Part shown: positions 1 to 6,555 of the stretch, one piece after another
Position numbering within the stretch: the first letter of the stretch is position 1
Layout: the number at the start of each line of letters is the position of its first letter
DNA from: Oscillospiraceae bacterium
GTDB lineage: Bacteria; Bacillota; Clostridia; Oscillospirales; Ruminococcaceae
NCBI GenBank assembly: GCA_017460955.1
Contig: JAFTZY010000055.1
Location: 1-33,027, forward strand
Direction of reading: 5' to 3'
DNA length: 33,027 bases
The notes under the pieces: generated by a model
What the model was told of the DNA's origin: nothing
Database searches by the model: none
The model's input: the letters and a program-made list of their open reading frames with translations, nothing else
Translations under genes and position numbers: made by a program

Positions 1-83
1 GGGTTGGGGTTGGGGACAACCCGCCCCAGAAAGAGATTTTATCGACAAGCTGTGCCGTTCCTATACAAGGGCGGCAGTGGATT
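1..83. other. Non-coding window edge with G-rich repeat
   Basis: Positions 1-15 are three G runs separated by TT (GGGTT-GGGGTT-GGGG), followed by CAACCC at 18-23, which can pair with GGGTTG at 7-12 to give a 6-bp hairpin. This lies just downstream of the purB stop on the minus strand. It might contribute to termination or be a G-quadruplex-prone spacer, but there is no T-tract and only three G runs are visible, so no function is assigned. The rest of the stretch holds nothing I recognise. Confidence 0.25.
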
Positions 84-1523
84 TCAGACGCTGATCTCTG
101 CCTTGTCGTCGGACACGCCGTTGGCTTCGAGTACGGGTGCCACACAGCCGGCGATGAATTCCTCGACCTGCTGCGGGCAGCGGCCGATGAAGTTCTCCGG
201 CTTCATGATGGCATCCATCTCCTCCTTCGAGATCATGAACATGGGATCCTGGAGGATGAGCTCGCACAGGTTGTTGTCGAGTCCCTCCTGCTTGACACGG
301 GCGCCCGCCTGCATGGAGTACTGGCGGATCTTCTCGTGGAGCTCCTGGCGGTTGCCGCCCTTCTTGACCGCATCCATCATGATGTTCTCGGTCGCCATGA
401 AGGGGAGCTCTGCCATGACCCTGCGGCGGATGATCTTCTCATAGACCACAAAGCCGTTGTCCGGGTCGGTGACATTGAGCAGGATGTTGAGGATGGCATC
501 CGTGCCGAGGAAGGCCTCTGCCACGGAAATGCGCTTGTTGGCGGAGTCGTCGAGCGTGCGCTCGAACCACTGCGTCCCGGCCGTGAAGGCGGGATTGAGC
601 ACGTCGCACATCACATATCTTGCCAGGGAGGTGATGCGCTCGTCACGCATGGGATTGCGCTTGTAGGCCATGGCGGACGAACCGATCTGACTCTTCTCAA
701 AAGGCTCCTCCATTTCCTTGAAGCTCTGCATCAGGCGGATGTCGTTAGAGAACTTCATCGCGGACTGGGCAATGCCGGCAAGCACGGAGCAGACCTGATA
801 ATCGACCTTTCTGGAGTAGGTCTGGCCGGATACGGGCACGACCGCATCAAAGCCCATCTCCCTGGCGATCTTGGCCTCGAGCGTCTTGATCTTGTCGGTA
901 TCCCCCTCGAAGAGCTCCATGAAGGAGGCCTGCGTACCGGTGGTCCCCTTCGAGCCGAGGAGCTTGAGAGAGGAGAGCCGGAAATCGAGATCCTCCAGAT
1001 CCATCAGCAGCTCGTTGCACCAGAGCGTCGCACGCTTGCCGATGGTGGTCAGCTGTGCCGGCTGGAGATGCGTGTAGGCAAGGCAGGGGAGTGCCTTGTA
1101 CCTGTCCGCAAAGGCGGCAAGCTGGGCGATGACCTTGACGAGCTTTCTCTTGACCACCGTCAGGGCGTCGCGCATGATGATGATGTCGGTGTTGTCGCCC
1201 ACATAGCAGGAGGTGGCACCGAGGTGGATGATGCCGGCTGCCTTCGGGCAGGCATCGCCGTAGGTGTGGACATGCGCCATGACATCGTGGCGGAATTTCT
1301 TCTCGTACTCGGCAGCGGCCGCATAGTCGATGTCATCGATATGTGCCGCAAGCTCATCGACCTGCTCCTGCGTCACATTCAGGCCGAGCTCCATCTCGGC
1401 GCGGGCAAGCGCCACCCACAGCCTTCTCCAGGTGGAGAATTTCTTGTCGGCGGAGAACAGGTACTGCATCTCACGGCTGGCATACCGTGTGCAGAACGGA
1501 CTTTCATAGCTTTGATTGGACAT
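84..1523 (-). CDS. purB: Adenylosuccinate lyase
   Basis: 479-aa cytosolic enzyme of the fumarase/aspartase superfamily. It removes fumarate from SAICAR and from adenylosuccinate, two steps of de novo purine (AMP) synthesis; the family acts as a homotetramer. The superfamily signature GSSAMAYKRNP, the flexible catalytic loop, is clear in the second half, and HLGATSCYVGDN in the first third carries a conserved active-site region. Length is normal for the clostridial type. The ATG at 1523 (MSNQSYESPF) is chosen because a GGAGGG Shine-Dalgarno lies just upstream; the open frame extends 39 codons further, but into the upstream gene. That gene (YkgJ-like) ends only 16 nt before this start, so the two are probably co-transcribed from the promoter at 2050-2078. 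No damage is seen. Confidence 0.96.
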   Translation of the reverse strand: MSNQSYESPFCTRYASREMQYLFSADKKFSTWRRLWVALARAEMELGLNVTQEQVDELAAHIDDIDYAAAAEYEKKFRHDVMAHVHTYGDACPKAAGIIHLGATSCYVGDNTDIIIMRDALTVVKRKLVKVIAQLAAFADRYKALPCLAYTHLQPAQLTTIGKRATLWCNELLMDLEDLDFRLSSLKLLGSKGTTGTQASFMELFEGDTDKIKTLEAKIAREMGFDAVVPVSGQTYSRKVDYQVCSVLAGIAQSAMKFSNDIRLMQSFKEMEEPFEKSQIGSSAMAYKRNPMRDERITSLARYVMCDVLNPAFTAGTQWFERTLDDSANKRISVAEAFLGTDAILNILLNVTDPDNGFVVYEKIIRRRVMAELPFMATENIMMDAVKKGGNRQELHEKIRQYSMQAGARVKQEGLDNNLCELILQDPMFMISKEEMDAIMKPENFIGRCPQQVEEFIAGCVAPVLEANGVSDDKAEISV

Positions 1524-1539
1524 GTGATTCCCTCCGGTA

Positions 1540-2031
1540 TCAGAATTCCTGCGGCTTCCACAAAAGGATGGGGTACAGGCTGTCATAGGGCCGTACCACA
1601 TCCGGATGCCCGGCCGCATAGGTAAAAATGGTATCTGCAAGCTCCTCCTTGAGGAAGGAAAGCACGGTACCCATGGGCAGTGCCATCATCGCTTCGCAGA
1701 TCGGGGCAATGGTGATGACCTGCCTCCCGTCCAGCTCCATGATGCAAAAGGGCCAGATCCGGCAGTCAAACGGCTTTTCGCTGCCAAGACGGCACCCCGT
1801 ATTTGCATCGAGCAGGGGACAGACGAAGCATTCGTCCGCATCCAGAGCGCGTACCCGAAAGATCCAGGCATCCGTGCCCCTGGAAACATACTCCGCCTCC
1901 GGGACGACCTCCTGCGCCAGCGCCCTTGTCTCACGGCTGAGAAGGGGCATCTCCCAGACATCGTAGCGGTCAAACCGGCAGCACTGGCGGCACGCCGCAC
2001 AGGTACTGCGGCGCAGCAGCTTTGTCAGCAT
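1540..2031 (-). CDS. YkgJ-like cysteine-cluster protein
   Basis: 163-aa soluble protein with the YkgJ/UPF0153-type cysteine pattern. There is an N-terminal CxxCxxCC (CAACRQCC, about residues 12-19), then CFVCPLL, a lone Cys in TGCRLG, and FDCRIWPF. These proteins are believed to bind a zinc ion or Fe-S cluster; the reaction is unknown. The ATG at 2031 is preferred because GAGGTG sits 6 nt upstream. The ATG at 2037 has no spacing from that SD, and the longest open start (2061) falls inside the -10 element of the promoter. It is the first gene of a likely two-gene unit with purB, 16 nt away. Nothing visible links its function to purine synthesis. Confidence 0.8.
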   Translation of the reverse strand: MLTKLLRRSTCAACRQCCRFDRYDVWEMPLLSRETRALAQEVVPEAEYVSRGTDAWIFRVRALDADECFVCPLLDANTGCRLGSEKPFDCRIWPFCIMELDGRQVITIAPICEAMMALPMGTVLSFLKEELADTIFTYAAGHPDVVRPYDSLYPILLWKPQEF

Positions 2032-2049
2032 GCGCATCACCTCGTTTCT

Positions 2050-2078
2050 ATTGTAGCACATCCCGCGGCAAAATGCAA
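2050..2078 (-). promoter_or_regulatory. Promoter for the YkgJ-like gene and purB
   Basis: Read on the minus strand: -35 TTGCAT, 17-nt spacer, -10 TACAAT with an extended TGC just before it. The predicted start is near 2043, leaving a very short leader that begins at the Shine-Dalgarno. Confidence 0.7.
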
Positions 2079-2128
2079 GGGCTGGGAGAATTATGTCAAA
2101 ATTATTTCCGAATCAGGCGAAAAATGTC

Positions 2129-2157
2129 TTGCGTTTTTGAAATAAGTATGCTATAAT
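2129..2157 (+). promoter_or_regulatory. Promoter for the HD-GYP/galactanase unit
   Basis: -35 TTGCGT at 2129-2134, 17-nt spacer, -10 TATAAT at 2152-2157 preceded by TGC (extended -10). It lies about 34 nt before the ATG at 2191 and is back-to-back with the minus-strand promoter at 2050-2078. Confidence 0.7.
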
Positions 2158-2190
2158 TAAATCAGAATCCAAAAACGGGAGCAACTGTTC

Positions 2191-3555
2191 ATGCTGACGA
2201 CCATCTTTACCTGTACGGAGACCATGCTGTACTTCATCACAGCCATGGTGATCTCACGCTATATTTTCCTGATCCCGCCCCTCCGGCACCAGCTTGCCTT
2301 CGTCTCCACCGCCGCCGCAGGGGGACTGGCACTGTGCTATTTCTTCGGACGCCTGCCCGCCTTCGTGTTCCTCATGTGCGCCGCAGCGTGCTATACCTAC
2401 CTGACCGGACAAAAGCGCCGCCGCCGGATCTTCCGTGTACTGCTGGTGTTCCCGCTCCTGGGCATCTGCTTCGGGCTGCTTTTGCCGCTCGTCAAGCTGC
2501 CGCTGCTCCTGCTGCATCCGGACCCGGCGGCTGCGGCCCGGTATGCCCTGGTGATCTATGCGGCAACGGCCGTGCTGCTGCTGCTGTTCTGCGTGCTCGG
2601 ACACCAGTGGCGCGTGAATTTTCGGGAGGAGATGCACTACCGCTTCCTCGAGCGCTGGGAGCAGGTGTTTCTCTACCTCATCGGTATCCTCATGCTCGGC
2701 GTGGCCGCGGTGCTGCATACCTATGACGAGATCGATGACGGGGATTATGAGCTCCTGGCGACCTTCAGTATCCTTGTGCTGAGCGTGGTGGGCTTTACCG
2801 TGACACTCACCATCATCGTCCTCATCCTCCAGGGCAACAAGAAGGCCCATATGCAGGAGGACCTGCTGCAAATGCAGCACAATATCATCATCACCATGGC
2901 GGACATCGTGGAGAACCGGGACGAGAACACCGGCGGCCACATCAAGCGCACCGCCAATTATGTGGAGATCATTGCACGCACGCTGCGTGACCGGGGCCGC
3001 TACCGGAGCATCCTGACCCCGCAGTATCTGGCGGATACCGTGGCGGCAGCGCCGCTGCACGACATTGGCAAGATCCATGTGCCGGATGCCGTGCTGAAAA
3101 AGCAGGGGAGCCTGACGGAGGAGGAATTCGCCGTCATGCAGGGACATACCACCGCCGGCCGGGTGCTGCTCGAGCATGCCCGGCAGACCCTCGGCGATTT
3201 CAGCTACCTGGAGACCGCCGTGCAGATGGCGGGCTGTCATCATGAGCGCTGGGACGGCACGGGCTATCCGGAGGGCCTCTCGGGGCAGGACATCCCGCTT
3301 TGCGCTCGGATCATGGCCGTCGCGGACGTGTTCGATGCGCTCGTATCGCAGCGCTGCTATAAGGGTGCCATGACGCTTGAGGAGGCGTTTTCCATCATCC
3401 GCAAGGAGAGCGGCACCCATTTTGACCCCATCGTCGTCGATGCATTTCTGTCCGCCCGTGAGGAGATCGAACGGGTGACCGAGGAGATGCGTGAGCATAC
3501 GGGTGTTCCTGCCGGAGCACCGACAACTGACATCAACAAGGAGGAACTCACATGA
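2191..3555 (+). CDS. Membrane-anchored HD-GYP phosphohydrolase
   Basis: 454 aa. Residues 1 to about 215 are strongly hydrophobic and look like six or seven transmembrane segments. A short coiled linker follows, then an HD-GYP domain (about 225-435) with ENRDENTGGH (241-250), the metal-binding HD pair in LHDIGK (H290, D291), HH at 350-351, and an intact GYP motif (358-360). Such domains hydrolyse cyclic di-GMP (or related cyclic dinucleotides) using a di- or tri-iron centre; the membrane part probably senses an unknown signal. The start is ATG at 2191, behind GGGAGC. The stop overlaps the start of the galactanase gene by 4 nt (ATGA), so the two are translationally coupled, which is unusual for a signalling protein and a secreted enzyme. 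Substrate identity is inferred from the family only. Confidence 0.88.
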   Translation: MLTTIFTCTETMLYFITAMVISRYIFLIPPLRHQLAFVSTAAAGGLALCYFFGRLPAFVFLMCAAACYTYLTGQKRRRRIFRVLLVFPLLGICFGLLLPLVKLPLLLLHPDPAAAARYALVIYAATAVLLLLFCVLGHQWRVNFREEMHYRFLERWEQVFLYLIGILMLGVAAVLHTYDEIDDGDYELLATFSILVLSVVGFTVTLTIIVLILQGNKKAHMQEDLLQMQHNIIITMADIVENRDENTGGHIKRTANYVEIIARTLRDRGRYRSILTPQYLADTVAAAPLHDIGKIHVPDAVLKKQGSLTEEEFAVMQGHTTAGRVLLEHARQTLGDFSYLETAVQMAGCHHERWDGTGYPEGLSGQDIPLCARIMAVADVFDALVSQRCYKGAMTLEEAFSIIRKESGTHFDPIVVDAFLSAREEIERVTEEMREHTGVPAGAPTTDINKEELT

Positions 3556-5498
3556 CACCAAAGCAGCTTTTGTCCGCAGCCGCCGCATGCGTCCTCGCAT
3601 TGCACACCGCCGCGCTTTTGCCGGCACAGCCCGTGCAGGCCGCACAGGAGACCTATGTCAGCTATGAAGCCATGGATCCGTCCGTCAACGGGGGCGAGCC
3701 CGTCCGGGGCTGTGATATTTCCTCCATCCTGGCCATTGAGAAGGCCGGGGTGGTATTCCACGATGACAGCGGGCGTGAGGCGGACCTCTTTGCCGTGCTG
3801 GCCGATCACGGCGTCAACTACATCCGCGTGCGCGTCTGGAACCAGCCCAATGACGGCAACGGCCACACCTACGGCGGCGGTGACAACGATGTGGCAGCCG
3901 CTGCGGAGATCGGACGGCGTGCAGCGCAGTACGGCATGAAGCTGCTGGTGGATTTCCATTACTCGGATTTCTGGGCGGATCCGGAAAAGCAGACGGCTCC
4001 CAAGGCCTGGCAGAATTACGGCCTGGACGAGAAGAAGGCCGCCATCTACAGCTACACCCTCGAAAGCCTGCAAACCATCCGGAACGCAGGGGCGGACATC
4101 GGCATGGTCCAGGTCGGCAACGAGACGAACTGCGTGTTCTGCGGCGAGAACGATATGTACAGGATCTGTGAGCTGTTCTCCTCCGGCTGTGCCGCCGTCC
4201 GCGATTTTGATAACAGCGTGCTGCGGGTGCTGCATTTTGCCGATCCCTCCCACGCGGCGGAGTATGCCTGGTATGCCCAGGTGCTCGGGGAAATGCAGGT
4301 GGATTATGACGTGTTCGCCACCTCCTATTATCCGTACTGGCACGGCACAACGGACAATCTCACACAGGTCCTCGGGAGCATTGCACATACCTATGACAAG
4401 TATGTCATGGTCGCCGAGACCGCCTATCCGTACACGGATAACGACGGCGACACCTTCGGCAATGTCGTCTCCTCGACCTCATCGGGCGTGGATCTTGCCT
4501 ATGAGATCTCCGTGGAGGGACAGACACAGTGCCTGACGCAGGTGTTCCAGGCGATCGCGGATGTGGGCGAGAAGGGCATCGGCGTGTTCTACTGGGAGCC
4601 CGCATGGCTCGGCTGTGCCGGGATCTCCTGGAGCGAGCAGAAGGAGCGCTGGGAGCGCTACGGCTCGGGCTGGGCGACCGACTATGCCACAGAATACAGC
4701 AGCTCCGCCTCCCTTGGCGGCTCGAGCTTTGACAACCAGGCACTGTTTGATTTTGACGGCCATCCGCTCGATTCGCTCGATGTGTTCCGACGTGTCACAC
4801 CGCAGCAGTACATTCCGGATGCCTCGGAGGCCGTAACGCTTGCCGACGGTATCTATACGCTGAAAAATGCCGGCAGCGGCCTGTACCTTGGCACCGATGC
4901 CGCCGGGAACATCCTCCAGTCCGAGACGCCCGAGCAGTGGACACTGCGCTTTGATGCGGACGGCTGCGTGCTGACGGCACAGGACGGGCAGCACATGTCA
5001 CTCGGCGACATGAACGACGGCCGCAGCGGCGTGCGTCTCGGAGAGGCGGATGCGCAGCACTTTTCACTGATCGCGCAGCCCGACGGGACGTACCTGCTCA
5101 TGACGGACGGGACGCACTGCCTGGACATCCACGACCGCAGCCGGTATGCCGGTGCCTGGGCGTCCTACAACCGGAGCCTGCAAACCGACAGCCAGCGCTT
5201 TGTCCTGACGCTCATCGAGGAATTTCCCACCGAAGCCCCCACGCAGGCCTCCACCGAGCCCCCGATGCAGCCGGAGCGTCCGGAGCGGGGCGATATCCAT
5301 GAGGACGGCAGGGTGGACCTGACGGACCTGGTCGCCTTGCAGCGCCATCTGGTGCGTGTGTCCGCACTGAGCAGCGAGCAGACGCAGTCCGCTGATCTCA
5401 ACGAGGACGGCACCGTGAACGTGATCGACCTGTGCCTTTTAAAGCAGATGCTGCTGCGGAAGGACGGCCCCTTTCCTCAGCATGCACCCCGCCGGTAG
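3552..5498 (+). CDS. Secreted GH53 endo-beta-1,4-galactanase with dockerin
   Basis: 648 aa, modular. Residues 1-31 are a Sec signal peptide ending in QPVQA-AQ. About 50-415 form a GH53 catalytic domain, with acid/base Glu191 in VQVGNETN and nucleophile Glu289 in VMVAETAYPY. About 430-555 resemble a ricin-B/CBM13-like lectin fold (GIYTLKNAGSGLYLG and similar repeats). A Thr/Pro/Glu-rich linker follows (about 560-578), then a type I dockerin (about 580-636) with two Ca-binding loops, GDIHEDGRVDLTD and ADLNEDGTVNVID. GH53 enzymes cut beta-1,4-galactan side chains of type I arabinogalactan and rhamnogalacturonan-I. The dockerin implies attachment to a cell-surface or cellulosomal cohesin. The start has an AAGGAGG SD about 7 nt upstream and overlaps the HD-GYP stop by 4 nt. 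Confidence 0.95.
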   Translation: MTPKQLLSAAAACVLALHTAALLPAQPVQAAQETYVSYEAMDPSVNGGEPVRGCDISSILAIEKAGVVFHDDSGREADLFAVLADHGVNYIRVRVWNQPNDGNGHTYGGGDNDVAAAAEIGRRAAQYGMKLLVDFHYSDFWADPEKQTAPKAWQNYGLDEKKAAIYSYTLESLQTIRNAGADIGMVQVGNETNCVFCGENDMYRICELFSSGCAAVRDFDNSVLRVLHFADPSHAAEYAWYAQVLGEMQVDYDVFATSYYPYWHGTTDNLTQVLGSIAHTYDKYVMVAETAYPYTDNDGDTFGNVVSSTSSGVDLAYEISVEGQTQCLTQVFQAIADVGEKGIGVFYWEPAWLGCAGISWSEQKERWERYGSGWATDYATEYSSSASLGGSSFDNQALFDFDGHPLDSLDVFRRVTPQQYIPDASEAVTLADGIYTLKNAGSGLYLGTDAAGNILQSETPEQWTLRFDADGCVLTAQDGQHMSLGDMNDGRSGVRLGEADAQHFSLIAQPDGTYLLMTDGTHCLDIHDRSRYAGAWASYNRSLQTDSQRFVLTLIEEFPTEAPTQASTEPPMQPERPERGDIHEDGRVDLTDLVALQRHLVRVSALSSEQTQSADLNEDGTVNVIDLCLLKQMLLRKDGPFPQHAPRR

Positions 5499-5516
5499 CA
5501 TCCGGTAAATGAGAAA

Positions 5517-5548
5517 ATGCGCCTTCCCATAGCAAGGGGAAGGCGCAT
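5517..5548. terminator. Bidirectional terminator hairpin
   Basis: Perfect 12-bp stem (5517-5528 with 5537-5548) and an 8-nt loop between two converging genes. A T-run follows on the plus side at 5554-5558, and TTTT directly follows the stem on the minus strand. Confidence 0.8.
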
Positions 5549-5577
5549 GATCATTTTTCAGGGAGAAGCCTGTACAC

Positions 5578-6099
5578 TTATACAAAGCGCACATACCCCT
5601 CCTTGCGCGGCGGTGCAGCCGGGAGGTCTGCGGCGGGCATGCCGAGGATGCAGTGGCCGATGCCCTCATAGTCCCCCTCGATGCCGAGCTCCCGGAGGAT
5701 GGAACGCCCCTCCTCGGAGTCGAACTCCTCCTTGGCGCGGTGGATCCAGCAGCTTCCCACACCCAGCGCGTGCGCGGCCAGCATCAGATTGCCCATCACA
5801 AGACTCCCGTCGTACTGATACGTTGCCATGGCCCGGTCGGCCAGCACGATCAGCACCACCGGTGCGCCGTAGAAGGGGTCAAAGTCCTCCTTGCCCATGA
5901 TGGCGGCATTCATCGCCGACAGCCTGTCGCGCAGCCCCCTGTCCGTGACCGCAACGATCAGCGGGGACTGCCGGTTCATGCCGGTGGCCGCATAGGTGCC
6001 GGCCTCGGCGATCTGCTCGATGACCTCGCGGGGCAGCATGTCCGGCAGATAGCTGCGGCAGGAACGCCGCTCTCGGATGGCCTTCAAGATCTCATTCAT
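5578..6099 (-). CDS. Nitroreductase family FMN oxidoreductase
   Basis: 173-aa soluble protein of the nitroreductase/FMN-dependent family. The N-terminal IRERRSCRSY is the usual FMN-phosphate-binding segment. ATGMNRQSPLIVAV and the late ALGVGSCWIH, with IEGDYEGIGHCILGMPA near the end, match the conserved FMN fold. These homodimeric enzymes use NAD(P)H to reduce nitro compounds, quinones or other acceptors; the physiological substrate here is unknown. Length is typical of the short clostridial group. The start at 6099 has GGAGG 7 nt upstream and its own promoter (6147-6175), so it appears monocistronic. It converges on the galactanase gene at the shared terminator. Confidence 0.9.
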   Translation of the reverse strand: MNEILKAIRERRSCRSYLPDMLPREVIEQIAEAGTYAATGMNRQSPLIVAVTDRGLRDRLSAMNAAIMGKEDFDPFYGAPVVLIVLADRAMATYQYDGSLVMGNLMLAAHALGVGSCWIHRAKEEFDSEEGRSILRELGIEGDYEGIGHCILGMPAADLPAAPPRKEGYVRFV

Positions 6100-6146
6100 G
6101 ATGATTCCTCCGTTTCATTCCGGCACGGGACCGGTTACTGGTTTCT

Positions 6147-6175
6147 ATTATAGCACGGATTTACCCTTTTGTAAA
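6147..6175 (-). promoter_or_regulatory. Promoter for the nitroreductase gene
   Basis: Minus strand: TTTACA, 17-nt spacer, TATAAT with extended TGC. The string around the -10 (TGCTATAATAGAAAC) is nearly the same as in the YkgJ-like gene promoter. Confidence 0.7.
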
Positions 6176-6309
6176 GGTTTGTTACGTTTTTGTTTCCTCC
6201 CCAACATAAGTTGTCCCGGCGGGGGATCCCGCTTTGCCGCCAAGGCCTGTTTTTTTCAGCAATACCGTGAAAAAGCCCTGGATTCACAGAAAATAGCACG
6301 TTCCGCTTG

Positions 6310-6325
6310 ACACAAGATGTTGTGG
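6310..6325. promoter_or_regulatory. NrdR-box-like site, distal
   Basis: ACACAAGATGTTGTGG matches 13 of 16 positions of the NrdR box as I remember it (acaCwAtATaTwGtgt), including all the strongly conserved ones. The core ACAAGATGTTGTG recurs exactly 198 bp downstream in front of nrdD. NrdR is the usual repressor of ribonucleotide reductase genes. A TTGACA overlaps the left end (6307-6312), but no good -10 follows. Confidence 0.55.
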
Positions 6326-6367
6326 TCCGGAATGAACGTTCCAAAAATCACGAAAAATCGCGAAAAA

Positions 6368-6405
6368 CCGGATTAATCCGGAAAAACCCCGGATTTCCAT
6401 GGAAA
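6368..6405. repeat. Two perfect palindromes upstream of nrdD
   Basis: CCGGATTAATCCGG (6368-6381) and TTTCCATGGAAA (6394-6405) are perfect palindromes, set in a run of A-rich CGAAAAA motifs. They lie in the 456-bp gap between the nitroreductase gene and nrdD, upstream of the promoter. They could be operators; no known regulator is assigned. Confidence 0.5.
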
Positions 6406-6456
6406 ACCTGTCTAATTTCAACAAATGTGATACTCTCTAATTGTGCAATATGACGG

Positions 6457-6485
6457 TTGACAAGTATGGAAATTTCCTGTATACT
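6457..6485 (+). promoter_or_regulatory. nrdDG promoter
   Basis: TTGACA at 6457-6462, 17-nt spacer, TATACT at 6480-6485, which is near consensus. The predicted transcript start is near 6492, so the NrdR-like box at 6508-6523 lies at about +17, where a bound repressor would block elongation or initiation. Confidence 0.8.
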
Positions 6486-6507
6486 AAGAGATAGCACTAT
6501 CGGTAAG

Positions 6508-6523
6508 ATACAAGATGTTGTGT
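6508..6523. promoter_or_regulatory. NrdR-box-like site, proximal
   Basis: ATACAAGATGTTGTGT matches 13 of 16 positions of the NrdR consensus, with all strongly conserved positions kept. It sits between the nrdD promoter and the Shine-Dalgarno at 6541. The usual second box at about 31 bp spacing is not evident; the only clear partner is at 6310. Confidence 0.6.
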
Positions 6524-6555
6524 ATAAAAGTCAATCAAACAGGAGGAACGTGGCT

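Noticed and set aside
2254-3645. 463-codon open frame antisense to the HD-GYP gene
   Set aside because: Low-complexity His/Gln/Glu-rich product without domains; HD-GYP is clear on the other strand.
6307-6335. Second nrdD promoter starting at TTGACA (6307)
   Set aside because: No acceptable -10 at 16-18 nt (the position reads CGGAAT); the promoter at 6457-6485 is far better.
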